The notes: generated by a model not told the origin, from the letters alone. Counted from the first letter of the stretch, positions 1 to 11,293 are shown. The stretch: 64,000 bases of DNA from Ideonella sp. A 288 (GCF_002198735.1 NZ_MWLO01000115.1:1-64000), one strand, 5' to 3'. Translations and numbers: made by a program.

Positions 1-409
1 GGTGAGGGGGTGGGGGACACACAGAAGTTGCAGCCTTCGTGCCAACCCCTGATTCGAGGGTAGGGGGGTGAAAACCGGGACTTTCCACACACCCGGGCCG
101 ATGCGGCTGTCCAAAAGGGTCATGCTGCAATGCAGCACGGTGACGAATTTCGTCAACCGGGGCCCAGACCGTCGCTGCATTCAGGGTTTTTCGACTCCGT
201 GTGGGGCCGCGTCTGTGCGGAGCCGAGCCTGCGCCCGCCCTCGCCGTTCGGGCACCCGACGGGCGGGGCGCAGGTCGGGCTTGGCCCCCAGGGTCACGGC
301 GGAGGATCGCCGGGATGGGCGGCGGCGCTGCGCCCGTTGCACGGGTGCTGCCAGGCCGTTGTGGTGCCGCGGAGGAGCCGGGCGGGTGCCGCGACGAGCG
401 GGTCGCCGC
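1..409. other. Left-edge intergenic stretch without a supported gene
   Basis: I see no credible coding region here; the open frames that cross it are GC-driven and lack a family resemblance. It lies downstream of the minus-strand hydrolase gene. It holds two neighbouring odd-length dyads (123-137 and 141-155), listed separately, which suggests the control region of a gene beyond the left edge. Confidence 0.6.
123..155. promoter_or_regulatory. Two adjacent 15-bp dyads, possible operators
   Basis: TGCTGCA-A-TGCAGCA occupies 123-137 and TGACGAA-T-TTCGTCA occupies 141-155. Both have perfect 7-base arms around one central base, and their centres are 18 bp apart. The first contains CTGC-N3-GCAG, which resembles sites described for the polyhydroxyalkanoate regulator PhaR. 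On the minus strand the second dyad begins with a TTGACG -35-like hexamer. The regulated gene would lie off the left edge, so the link to PHA is inference only. Confidence 0.4.
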
Positions 410-1183
410 TCAGCCGAACTCGATCACCTGCCCCGCCACCAGTGCGGCGACGCGGTGCCGGTGGCCCAGCGCGTTGATCTCGGACATCACCGCGTCGATC
501 TCGCCCGGCTTGATGTGCGTGATGTGCACCTGGGCCGGCTGGGTGAGGTGGGCCAGCTCACGCCCCAGGGCGGCCGGGTGCAGGTGGCGGCTGACGTTGG
601 CGACGATGTGCTCGTCGTCGCGGAAGGCGGTCTCGATGACGAGGTGGGCCACCTTCATGTCGGCCAGGCGCTGCCACAGCCCCGGGTTGGGCGCGGTGTC
701 GCCGGTGAAGACCCAGGCGCCGGTGTCCGACAGCACGGCGAAGCCGACGGCCGGCACGGTGTGCAGCGCGGGCAGCACCTCGATGCGCCGGCCGCGGCTG
801 AAGTCGAGCGTCTGGCCGATCTCGAAGGGCTGCAGCGCCAGCACCGGCCGCTCGGCCGAGGGCAGGCGGGTGAAGTCGGGCCAGATCGCGCCGTTGAAGA
901 TGTGCGCCCGCAGCGCGTCCAGCGTGGCCGGCAGGCCGTGCACGCGGATCGGCGGGCGGCCCGCGCGCCGGCGCATCACGCTGTCGGCCAGCAGGGGCAC
1001 GCCGAGCACGTGGTCGAGGTGCGAATGGCTCAGCAGCACATCGTCGACGCGTTCCAGCTGGGCCAGCGGCAGGTCGCCCACGCCAGTGCCGGCATCGATC
1101 AGGATGTCGTCGTCGAGCAGGAATGCCGTGGTGCGGCAGCCCTCGGCGATGGAGCCGGAACAGCCCAGGACCCGGATGTGCAT
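410..1183 (-). CDS. Metallo-beta-lactamase-fold hydrolase (class II phosphodiesterase-like)
   Basis: 257-residue cytoplasmic hydrolase of the metallo-beta-lactamase fold. The metal-binding signature HSHLDH lies about 50 residues in, followed by a second histidine (LHTVPA), an FTGDTAPN motif carrying the bridging aspartate, and a late HITHIKPGE motif. The arrangement resembles class II 3',5'-cyclic-nucleotide phosphodiesterases (CpdP-like) and RNase Z-like enzymes, so a cyclic-nucleotide or phosphodiester substrate is plausible but unproven. The start at MHIRVLGC is chosen because it begins the first beta strand of the fold; the frame remains open about 46 codons upstream, but that stretch is low-complexity Arg/Pro-rich. 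It is the last gene of a four-gene minus-strand set with an FHA protein, a PP2C phosphatase and a kinase; a 203-bp gap and a hairpin separate it from the FHA gene, so it may be transcribed separately. Confidence 0.75.
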   Translation of the reverse strand: MHIRVLGCSGSIAEGCRTTAFLLDDDILIDAGTGVGDLPLAQLERVDDVLLSHSHLDHVLGVPLLADSVMRRRAGRPPIRVHGLPATLDALRAHIFNGAIWPDFTRLPSAERPVLALQPFEIGQTLDFSRGRRIEVLPALHTVPAVGFAVLSDTGAWVFTGDTAPNPGLWQRLADMKVAHLVIETAFRDDEHIVANVSRHLHPAALGRELAHLTQPAQVHITHIKPGEIDAVMSEINALGHRHRVAALVAGQVIEFG

Positions 1184-1350
1184 GGGAGAGAAGGGGTGCG
1201 CCGTCGACCGCTGGCGTGGACGGCAGGTGTCAAAGCGCCATGGTGCGTTCGGGGGCCGGCCGCGGCAAGCGGGTTTTTCGACGCTTGCAGGGACATCGGT
1301 GCGGTGGCAGCGCCGCCGCATGGGGCCGCGTGACTTCCATCACGTGCGGT

Positions 1351-1375
1351 GGTGGCGCCGGCGGGGGGCGCCACC
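1351..1375 (-). terminator. GC hairpin after the FHA gene
   Basis: Perfect 9-bp stem GGTGGCGCC/GGCGCCACC with a 7-base loop, 12 bases past the FHA stop codon on the minus strand. No U-tract follows, so it may attenuate or protect the 3' end rather than act as a classic intrinsic terminator. Confidence 0.4.
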
Positions 1376-1386
1376 GCGGGGCCGGT

Positions 1387-2055
1387 TCAGCCCTGGACGA
1401 ACTGCATCTGGGTGCCGGCCAGCTCGATCATGTCGCCGCTCTTGAGCGGCGCGGTGTCGGCCACCAGGGTGACGCCGTTCAGGCTGGGCCGCGCGGCACC
1501 TTCGACATGGGCGATCACGTAGCCGCTGGGCCGCTTGGTGATCGAGGCCACCTGCACCCCGGGCTTGCCGATGGTGGTAACGACCTTCGTGAGCGTGACC
1601 TCGCGGCCCGCGGCGGCGCCGCTGAGCACCTTGATCGAGGCCTGCAGGCCCAAGGACGCGCTGCCGAACGGCGGCGGCGTGTGCATGCCCCCCATCGGGG
1701 CCGGGCGGGGTTGGCCGAGGTTCATCTGCCCCGGCGCCATGATCATGGTCTTCTCGTAGTCGTTGCCCTCGTCGACCAGGTACTTGATCTTGTACTTGCC
1801 GATCTCGACCGTGTCGTTGTGGGCCAGCAACTGCTTCTTGACGGCCTTGCCGTTGATGTAGGTGCCGTTGGTGCTGTTCAGGTCGTCGATGAACACGTCC
1901 TGCCCGACCATCTGCAGCACCGCATGCTCGCCGCTGACGGCGAGGTTGTCGATCACGATGTCGTTGTAGGGCCTGCGACCGAGCGTGGTCTTGTCCTTGG
2001 TGATCTGGACTTCCTTGATGACCACACCATCGAGCGACACCACCAGCTTGCCCAT
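1387..2055 (-). CDS. FHA-domain protein (one canonical and one degenerate FHA half)
   Basis: 222-residue soluble protein. The N-terminal half is a canonical forkhead-associated phosphothreonine-binding domain: GRRPYND, the SGEH segment and STNGTYING are the expected phosphopeptide-contacting loops. After a Gly/Pro/Met-rich linker near residues 110-130, the C-terminal half (about 135-222) looks like a second FHA fold (TTIGKPG, PSLNGVTL, LKSGDMIEL) but lacks the conserved Arg and Ser, so it probably does not bind phosphothreonine. ATG at 2055 is preferred because AAAGG sits just upstream and the preceding in-frame codons add nothing recognisable. It lies 69 bp downstream of the PP2C phosphatase gene and close to a Ser/Thr kinase, so it is probably the phospho-reader of that signalling set. 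Confidence 0.85.
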   Translation of the reverse strand: MGKLVVSLDGVVIKEVQITKDKTTLGRRPYNDIVIDNLAVSGEHAVLQMVGQDVFIDDLNSTNGTYINGKAVKKQLLAHNDTVEIGKYKIKYLVDEGNDYEKTMIMAPGQMNLGQPRPAPMGGMHTPPPFGSASLGLQASIKVLSGAAAGREVTLTKVVTTIGKPGVQVASITKRPSGYVIAHVEGAARPSLNGVTLVADTAPLKSGDMIELAGTQMQFVQG

Positions 2056-2124
2056 GCTTGACCTTTTTTCGAGTATCGGGTCCGTCCCTCGCACCCGTTT
2101 GACGCGTGCTGGGTCGTCTGCCGT

Positions 2125-2910
2125 TCAGCGCCCGAATCGCCACCAGGGTTTGGACGTTGCGGCCGAACTGCTCGCCACCCGCACGAGAACCAGCGCGATA
2201 TTATCCTTTCCGCCTGCCTCGTTGGCGGCGGCGATCAGGCCCTGTCCGACAGACGGTAACGCGTCGTGCGCCTGCAACAGCCGGGCGATGGTCGAATCCT
2301 CGAGCATGTCGGACAGGCCGTCCGAGCACATCAGGTAGATGTCGCCGGGCAGCACCTCGTGCAGGTGCGTTTCGAGCAGCACGGTGTCTTCCACGCCCAC
2401 GGCGCGGGTGACCAGGTTCTTATTGGCCGAGAACACCGCCTGCTCGGGCGTGATGAGCCCGGCATCGATCTGTTCCTGCAGCAGCGAATGGTCGCGCGTG
2501 ATCTGAACGAACTGCCCTTCGCGCAGGCGGTAGGCGCGCGAATCGCCGACGTGGCCCAGGCGCAGCTGGCCCTCGCGGAATACCGCCACCACCAGCGTGG
2601 TGCCCATGCCGGCGTACTGCGGGTTGGCATTGGCGGCGTTGAAGATGGCGCGGTTGGCGTTGTCGACGCAGATGTCCATCGCGCGGCGGATCTCGGCGTC
2701 GCTGGCGCGGCCACCGGCCTCCTGCAGCCAGCGGCCGAATTCGGTCTTGATGAACGAGGTGGCCATGTTGCTGGCGACTTCACCCGCGTTGTAGCCACCC
2801 ATGCCATCGGCCAGCACGGCCAGGGCATTGGCTTCGTCGACCGCGACGGAGTCCTCGTTGTTCGAGCGCGCGCGGCCGGTGTCGACGGCGTGAAAGAACT
2901 CGAGACTCAT
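2125..2910 (-). CDS. PP2C-family Ser/Thr protein phosphatase (Stp1/PppA-like)
   Basis: 261-residue soluble phosphatase that removes phosphate from Ser/Thr with two Mn/Mg ions. All PP2C motifs are visible in order: ARSNNED near the N-terminus, LADGMGGYNAGE, MGTTLVV, GHVGDSRAYR, RDHSL, CSDGLSDM and the terminal GGKDNIALVLV. The aspartates that coordinate the metals are all present, so it should be active. No membrane segment or extra domain is seen. The start at MSLEFFHAVDTG is the usual beginning of this family; the upstream in-frame extension is Pro/Gly-rich and ribosome-binding signals are weak at either start. It sits between the kinase and the FHA gene on the same strand and most likely opposes the neighbouring kinase. 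Confidence 0.92.
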   Translation of the reverse strand: MSLEFFHAVDTGRARSNNEDSVAVDEANALAVLADGMGGYNAGEVASNMATSFIKTEFGRWLQEAGGRASDAEIRRAMDICVDNANRAIFNAANANPQYAGMGTTLVVAVFREGQLRLGHVGDSRAYRLREGQFVQITRDHSLLQEQIDAGLITPEQAVFSANKNLVTRAVGVEDTVLLETHLHEVLPGDIYLMCSDGLSDMLEDSTIARLLQAHDALPSVGQGLIAAANEAGGKDNIALVLVRVASSSAATSKPWWRFGR

Positions 2911-3142
2911 TCGGTGGGCAAGGCCGGTTTCGGGGTTTCGAACGATTGTGCCTTGCCTGCCGCGGCCGATCGGCCCGGGTGGACCCGAAGCCGTGGGGGA
3001 CTGCACATCCGATGCCGCACTGGCACTGCACCGAGTGCTTCAATGGCGGTCGGGCCGCGGGGCCGCCGTGGCGGTCAGGTGGTCGGCGGTGTCGTGCGTG
3101 GCGCCGCCTCGGGCGCGGGCCGAGTGACGGTCAGTGCGTCGG

Positions 3143-4162
3143 TCAGGGCGCCGGGCGGGTGCTCTGCAGGGCGCCAGGCAGGGCATCCGCCAGCGCATCC
3201 AGCCGGGCCGCATAGGCCACCAGGTCGGCAGGGCGGTCGGTCGCCTCGCGCGACAAGGCCTGGGTGACGGCTTCGGTCACGGCGGCGGGCAGGTCGGGCC
3301 GCAGGTCCTGCAGCCGGGCGCCGGGGCTGCTGGCGATGGCCCGCAGCAGCTCGCCGAGGGTGGCTGCCAGGTGCGGCCGCCGACCGGTGAGCAACTCGAA
3401 CAACAGCACGCCCAGCGCATAGGTGTCGACGGCTGCGGTCGCCGGCTGGCCGGCCAGTTGCTCGGGGGCCATGTACGAAGGCGTGCCGAGCGTCATGCCG
3501 GTGCGCGTGGTGCTGCCGTCGTCGATGCGGGCGACGCCGAAATCGAGCAGGGTGACCCGGCCGGTGGGAAGATCGAACAGGACATTCGACGGCTTGAGGT
3601 CGCGATGCACCACGCCATGCGCATGCGCATGGGCGAGTGCGTCGGCCACCCGCGCGCCAACGCGCAGGGCCAGGGGCTCGGGCAGCAATCTGGCGGGCTG
3701 GGTGTAGCGGTCCAGTGGCATGCCGGGCGCCAGGGCCATGACCAGCCACTGCTGGTCGCCATGCTCGCCGGCATCGAGCACGGCGGCGATGCCCGGATGG
3801 TCGAGCCGACGTGCCGCCTGCCACTCGCGTGAGGCCGTGGGCCCGGCCAGCGCATGCTCCCGCATGGCCCGCGCCATGAACTTGATCGCGACGTGGGCGC
3901 CGGTGCGCTTGTCGACCGCGAGGACAACCTCGCCGACGGCGCCCTCGCCGAGTGCGTGCTCGAGCTGGTAGCGGTCGGTGAAGGAGGGGTCTGCCGTGGG
4001 CGGCGGCGCCGCTGCGGCGGGGTGGTCGGGGGGCTTTGCGGCGGCCCCGCGCCGGCCGGCGGCTCGCCACTGCCGGCACGATTCCACCAGGCGCCGCCAC
4101 GTGCCCCCGGGCATCACGGGTCGGCCGGCTCGGGGCCCGGGTGGGTGCCGGGTGGGGCGCAT
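3143..4162 (-). CDS. Hanks-type Ser/Thr protein kinase, soluble
   Basis: Up to 339 residues, essentially one kinase domain. With the ATG at 4162, residues 71-80 form the glycine loop (LGEGAVGEVV), Lys94 is the ATP lysine, HRDLKPSN at 186-193 is the catalytic loop, DFG at 207-209 binds Mg, and MAPEQ at 231-235 closes the activation segment. Catalytic Lys, Asp and Asn are all present. Unlike PknB-type sensors, it has no transmembrane helix and no extracellular PASTA part, so it acts in the cytoplasm. The first about 60 residues are Arg/Pro/Ala-rich; a start at 4114 (MPGGTW) is equally possible. PP2C and FHA genes follow on the same strand, giving a complete kinase-phosphatase-reader set. The gap to the phosphatase gene is 232 bp. 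Confidence 0.88.
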   Translation of the reverse strand: MRPTRHPPGPRAGRPVMPGGTWRRLVESCRQWRAAGRRGAAAKPPDHPAAAAPPPTADPSFTDRYQLEHALGEGAVGEVVLAVDKRTGAHVAIKFMARAMREHALAGPTASREWQAARRLDHPGIAAVLDAGEHGDQQWLVMALAPGMPLDRYTQPARLLPEPLALRVGARVADALAHAHAHGVVHRDLKPSNVLFDLPTGRVTLLDFGVARIDDGSTTRTGMTLGTPSYMAPEQLAGQPATAAVDTYALGVLLFELLTGRRPHLAATLGELLRAIASSPGARLQDLRPDLPAAVTEAVTQALSREATDRPADLVAYAARLDALADALPGALQSTRPAP

Positions 4163-4179
4163 CGGCGGCTTGGCACCGG

Positions 4180-4239
4180 CCGCGCCAGCGCAGCCCGCGC
4201 GAATGCTGACCGCGCCGGCGCAACCGGCGCGAGTGCCGG
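4180..4239. repeat. Two-copy 30-bp imperfect tandem repeat containing a hairpin
   Basis: Bases 4180-4209 and 4210-4239 are abutting copies that agree at 24 of 30 positions. The second copy contains CGCGCCGG/CCGGCGCG (4211-4218 and 4224-4231), an 8-bp stem with a 5-base loop. It lies between the end of the TerC-Usp gene and the kinase start, so it may serve as the 3' hairpin of the former. Confidence 0.55.
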
Positions 4240-4262
4240 CCTGCCATGCCGACGATGGCCGT

Positions 4263-5462
4263 TCACTTGACCAGCGTGACGGGAACGCCCGCGTGCTCGA
4301 TCGCGATTTGCGCCACCGATCCGAGCAGCGCCGCCGTGGACGAGCCCAGGCCTCGCGTGCCCATCACGATGAGGTCGCAGCCCTGCGCCTGGGCCACTTC
4401 GGCGATGGTCTGGCCGGGCGAGCCGACGCGCTGGTGCACCTGGTGCGCGATGCCGCTGGATTCGACCAGGGCCTTGGCCGGGGCCAGGGCTTCGTCGGCG
4501 CGCTCCTGGTGGTACTCCTGGATCGACTTGCTGGCGATGAACGCCGACACATCGCCCGAGACCGGCAACTGCACGTTGAGCAGGTGCAGCACCAGCGCGG
4601 ACGGATCGCGCAGTTCCTGGCGCAGCGCCAGCACATGCTGCACGGCCTTCTGCGAGGCCTCGGAGCCGTCGACGGCCACCAGCACGCTGCGCATCAAGCC
4701 GCTGGGCTGCGCCGCGGCCGTGATGGCCGAGGGCGCCGGCTTGGCGGCGGCGCCGCGGCGGCTGACCAGCCACTTGCCGACCAGCAGCACCAGCAAGGCA
4801 CCGGCCACGCCGGCGCCGTATCGAATGGCGTCCGTGGCGGCGATCTTGGGCATCTGGGGCATGACCTCTGGGTTGATCAGCGCGGGGTCGGTGACGATCA
4901 TCGTACCGGCGATCCAGCCGAGCAGCATGCCGCCGAGTGTGATGATCAGCGGGAAACGATCCATGAGCTTGATCACCATCTGGCTGCCCCAGACGATGAT
5001 CGGGATGCTGATCAGCACCCCGAAGATGACCAGCGCCATGCTGTGGTCGCCGCCGGTGGCTTCGGCCGCACCGGCGATGGCGATGACGTTGTCCACGCTC
5101 ATCACGAAGTCGGCCACGATCACGGTCTTCACCGCTCCCCAGAGCCGGTCGCTGCCTTCGATGTTGGCGTGGCCTTCCTCATGCTCGGGCATGAGCAGCT
5201 TGACGCCGATCCAGAGCAGGAGGATTGCACCGACCACCTTGAGGAACGGGATGGCCAGCAGTTGCAGCGCAAAGAAGATCAGCACGATGCGCAGCACGAT
5301 CGCGCCCGCGGTGCCCCAGAGGATGCCTTGAGTGCGCTGCTTGGGCGGCAGCTTGCGGCAGGCCAGGGCGATCACGACGGCGTTGTCTCCGCCGAGCAGG
5401 ATGTCGATCATGATGATCTGGCCGACAGCGATCCAGAACTCGGTGGTCATGAACATTTCCAT
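4263..5462 (-). CDS. TerC-family membrane protein fused to a universal stress (UspA) domain
   Basis: 399 residues. The first about 245 form a TerC/YjbE-type integral membrane protein with roughly seven hydrophobic segments. GGDNAVVIALA near the N-terminus and DFVMSVDNVIAIA in the fourth segment are the acidic motifs that TerC proteins use for metal (often Mn) transport. After a short Ala-rich linker, residues about 262-399 are a complete UspA domain: VAVDGSEAS at its start and G-x2-G-x9-G-S (GTRG to LLGS) at its end, the ATP-binding form. Both halves are full length, so this is a true fusion. ATG at 5462 has AAGGA upstream; ATG at 5450 is an alternative. A TACACT -10-like box lies at 5513-5518 (minus). 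I infer a metal exporter gated by an ATP-binding sensor. Confidence 0.9.
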   Translation of the reverse strand: MEMFMTTEFWIAVGQIIMIDILLGGDNAVVIALACRKLPPKQRTQGILWGTAGAIVLRIVLIFFALQLLAIPFLKVVGAILLLWIGVKLLMPEHEEGHANIEGSDRLWGAVKTVIVADFVMSVDNVIAIAGAAEATGGDHSMALVIFGVLISIPIIVWGSQMVIKLMDRFPLIITLGGMLLGWIAGTMIVTDPALINPEVMPQMPKIAATDAIRYGAGVAGALLVLLVGKWLVSRRGAAAKPAPSAITAAAQPSGLMRSVLVAVDGSEASQKAVQHVLALRQELRDPSALVLHLLNVQLPVSGDVSAFIASKSIQEYHQERADEALAPAKALVESSGIAHQVHQRVGSPGQTIAEVAQAQGCDLIVMGTRGLGSSTAALLGSVAQIAIEHAGVPVTLVK

Positions 5463-5886
5463 CGCGTGCGTTCCTTGGTTTCTTGTTGGGGGGACTGGCG
5501 GGGAAGAAAACCAGTGTAGGGTCCCGAAGCGCCGCGGCGGTGCGTGGAACTACGGACCGGCACCGTGCGGCGCTGGGCAGCATCGAACCGCGGTCCAGGT
5601 CCGTCGGGCGCTCTGTGAAGAGGCCCCGCCGTGCTGGTGAGCGGGCGCAGTGCTGCCGAGGTGCAGCGCAGGGCCGCCCCCTCGGCGACCGGCGATTGGT
5701 GCAGGGCGCAGTGCCAAACGGCGCAGGGGAGCCCGGGGCGAGCGGCGCCAGAGTGGTCGCTCGGGCGTCGAGCGTCGGAGGCTTGCTGCGCCCCGACGGG
5801 ACGCCATCACGGCGGCCGGGATGCCTCAGCCACGCCGCCGTGGGCCGCGCAAGGTCGGAGGACCGCGCGGCCCAAAGGCGTGGGCT
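5463..5886. other. 424-bp intergenic stretch between sucD and terC-usp
   Basis: No gene is supported here. It contains a strong hairpin next to sucD (5841-5874) and probably the terC-usp promoter at its left end. I looked for the GGGGAGUAG core of the yybP-ykoY manganese riboswitch on the minus strand, because it often precedes terC genes, and did not find it. Confidence 0.6.
5841..5874 (-). terminator. Strong hairpin downstream of sucD
   Basis: TGGGCCGCGC (5841-5850) pairs perfectly with GCGCGGCCCA (5865-5874), and GGTC/GACC extends the stem inside after a two-base bulge. It starts 12 bases past the sucD stop on the minus strand. There is no U-run after it, so it could be a Rho-assisted or mRNA-stabilising 3' structure. 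Confidence 0.5.
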
Positions 5887-6780
5887 TTACAGCAAGGCCT
5901 TCAACAACTTCGCCATCTCGCTGGGGTTGCGGGTGATGGTGAAGCCGCACTCTTCCATGATGGCGAGCTTGGCGTCGGCGGTGTCGGCGCCGCCGGAGAT
6001 CAGCGCACCGGCGTGGCCCATGCGCTTGCCCGCGGGGGCGGTGACGCCGGCGATGAAGCCGACGATCGGCTTCTTCATGTTGGCCTGGCACCAACGAGCC
6101 GCTTCGGCCTCGTCCGGCCCGCCGATCTCGCCGATCATGATCACCGCGTCGGTGTCCGGGTCGTCGTTGAACAGGCGCATCACGTCGATGTGCTTCAGGC
6201 CGTTGATCGGGTCGCCGCCGATGCCCACGGCGCTGGACTGGCCCAGACCGATCTCGGTGAGCTGCGCCACTGCTTCATAGGTCAGCGTGCCCGAGCGGCT
6301 GACCACCCCGATGCGCCCCTTGCGGTGGATGTGCCCCGGCATGATGCCGATCTTGATCTCTTCCGGCGTGATCAGGCCCGGGCAGTTCGGCCCCAGCAGC
6401 AGCGTCTTCTTGCCGCCGGCGGCTTCCTTGGCCTTCATCTTGTTGCGCACTTCCAGCATGTCCCGCACGGGGATGCCTTCGGTGATGCAGATCGCCAGGT
6501 CCAGGTCGGCTTCCACCGCTTCCCAGATGGCCGCGGCCGCGCCCGCGGGCGGCACGTAGATCACGCTGACGGTGGCGCCTTGTTGCTGCGCGGCTTCCTT
6601 CACGCTGGCGTAGATCGGGATGTCGGCGAACTTCTCGCCCGCCTTCTTCGGGTTGACGCCGGCCACGAAGCAGTTCTTGCCGTTGGCATAGGCCTGGCAG
6701 CCCAGCGTGTGGAACTGCCCCGTCTTGCCCGTGATGCCCTGGGTGATGACGCGGGTGTCTTTGTTGATCAGGATGCTCAT
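5887..6780 (-). CDS. sucD: Succinyl-CoA synthetase (ADP-forming) alpha subunit
   Basis: 297 residues, the normal length. Together with SucC it interconverts succinyl-CoA and succinate with ATP formation in the TCA cycle. The N-terminal Rossmann CoA-binding domain begins with [16 protein letters not shown]. The C-terminal ligase part contains GPNCPG and the active-site loop [10 protein letters not shown] with the phosphorylated histidine. ATG at 6780 follows the sucC stop by 17 bases on the minus strand, so the two subunits are co-translated from one message. In this window the pair also links the propionyl/methylmalonyl-CoA operon, whose product is succinyl-CoA, to the TCA cycle. Confidence 0.97.
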   Translation of the reverse strand: MSILINKDTRVITQGITGKTGQFHTLGCQAYANGKNCFVAGVNPKKAGEKFADIPIYASVKEAAQQQGATVSVIYVPPAGAAAAIWEAVEADLDLAICITEGIPVRDMLEVRNKMKAKEAAGGKKTLLLGPNCPGLITPEEIKIGIMPGHIHRKGRIGVVSRSGTLTYEAVAQLTEIGLGQSSAVGIGGDPINGLKHIDVMRLFNDDPDTDAVIMIGEIGGPDEAEAARWCQANMKKPIVGFIAGVTAPAGKRMGHAGALISGGADTADAKLAIMEECGFTITRNPSEMAKLLKALL

Positions 6781-6797
6781 GTGTGTTCTCCCGCGCT

Positions 6798-7958
<1,161 letters not shown>

Positions 7959-8258
7959 CGGGGCTCCTGATGGAAAGGTCGTTTGGCGCCACTGGCGCAG
8001 CGCGCGGAAGGTTATCGGGCTTGGCTGACCGCAAGCTGATGGTTTGCCGCGGTCGGTGGGGTGGGGACGACGAAGATCGTCGCCCGGGAGACAAAGTCAG
8101 AGGCTGAGAGTTGTTCGAGCGTGCCTGAGCGGCGCGTCAGAAGGTGTCCGATCTAGGCGCGAAGCACAGGCATGGCTCGGGCCATGGCGAGCATTCGCAA
8201 CGACGAGCGGGCGACTTCTGGCGTGATGAGCGGGCATGATCGGGCGACTCTCAGTCTC
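7959..8258. other. 300-bp gap upstream of sucC
   Basis: I see no gene and no convincing promoter hexamers. It must hold the sucCD leader on the minus strand and the 3' end of the GntR transcript. Short repeats of GAGACT/CTGAGAG appear near 8090-8270 without an obvious structure. Confidence 0.5.
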
Positions 8259-8921
8259 TCAGGCGGCAGCAGCCTCCAGACCGCTGTCGAAGTGGGCGCG
8301 CATCATGCGCTGGGCGTCTTCGGGGTCGCGCGCCTCGATGGCCTGCATCAGCGCGCGGTGCTCGGCCAGCGATTCGGTGAGCCGCCCCTGCTTGAACAGC
8401 GAATGGTGGCGGTTGAGCTTCATCACCTTGCGCAGGTCGGTGACGATCTGCTGCGTCCAGCGGTTGCCGGCGATCTCGAGCAGCAGCAGGTGGAACTGCT
8501 CGTTCGTGGCGAAGAAGGCGTCGCGCTGGCGCACCTGCTTTTCCAGCCGGTCGTGCAGCTCGCGCAACTGCTGGCGCTGGGCGTCGGTGGCGTTGCGGGC
8601 CACCAGCGCCGCGGCATCGCTTTCCAGCAGTCCCAGCAGGTGGTAGACCTGGGCCACGTCCTCGCGCGACACCTCGGTGACGTAGGCGCCGCGGCGCACC
8701 TTCATGGTGACCAGGCCTTCGACCGCCAGCACCTTCAGCGCCTCGCGCAGCGGCGTGCGGCTGATGCCGTATTCGCTGGCGAGCTTCATCTCGTCGATCC
8801 AGCTGCCGGGCTCGAGCTGCCGGGTGAAGATCTGCTGGCGCAGGCGCTCGGCCACGTCCTGATAAAGGGCACGTGGCGACAGGCTGCGGGGGGCAGAATC
8901 GTCGACGATCGCGGTGGACAC
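8259..8921 (-). CDS. GntR-family (FadR/FCD subfamily) transcriptional regulator
   Basis: 220 residues. The N-terminal winged helix-turn-helix spans about residues 15-80 (LYQDVAERLRQQIF, ASEYGISRTPLREALKVL, GLVTMKVRRGAYV), followed by a mostly helical FCD effector domain of about 130 residues with acidic and His residues typical of its metal site (NEQFHLLLLEIAGN, LAEHRALMQAI). FCD regulators usually sense small organic acids or acyl-CoAs. It is divergent from the methylmalonyl-CoA mutase operon across a 186-bp gap that holds an AT-rich overlapping palindrome, so it most likely controls that operon and itself. Derepression by a propionate-derived metabolite is inference. Confidence 0.88.
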   Translation of the reverse strand: MSTAIVDDSAPRSLSPRALYQDVAERLRQQIFTRQLEPGSWIDEMKLASEYGISRTPLREALKVLAVEGLVTMKVRRGAYVTEVSREDVAQVYHLLGLLESDAAALVARNATDAQRQQLRELHDRLEKQVRQRDAFFATNEQFHLLLLEIAGNRWTQQIVTDLRKVMKLNRHHSLFKQGRLTESLAEHRALMQAIEARDPEDAQRMMRAHFDSGLEAAAA

Positions 8922-8960
8922 GGGCAGGAGCGTTTGTCAGCGCTGTGTTGGTTTTGAATT

Positions 8961-8976
8961 CATAATTATGCATAAT
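8961..8976. promoter_or_regulatory. Overlapping palindromic operator candidate for the GntR regulator
   Basis: CATAATTATG (8961-8970) and ATTATGCATAAT (8965-8976) are both perfect palindromes and share the ATTATG half-site, giving three CATAAT/ATTATG half-sites in 16 bases. Such AT-rich symmetry stands out in GC-rich DNA. It lies 39 bp upstream of the GntR start and 131 bp upstream of the mutase start, where a divergent repressor would bind. Confidence 0.6.
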
Positions 8977-9107
8977 CGTCGCGGTTCGGCAAGTACCGGA
9001 TGCCACGGGCCGAAGCCACACGGCGCCGCGCGCACCACCGAACACGCCGCAACCAAGACACCGGGCCGACCCACCCGACCACGCACCCAGGGCCGAGGAG
9101 AACCACC

Positions 9108-11267
<2,160 letters not shown>

Positions 11268-11293
11268 TCACCCCAAGGCGACCGGAACCCGTG

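Noticed and set aside
5463-5886. Possible yybP-ykoY manganese riboswitch upstream of the TerC gene
   Set aside because: TerC genes often have one, but I could not find the GGGGAGUAG core or a matching second conserved stretch on the minus strand.
8922-9107. Possible cobalamin riboswitch before the B12-dependent mutase
   Set aside because: The leader is under 190 bp, partly an AT-rich palindrome, and shows no B12-box sequence.
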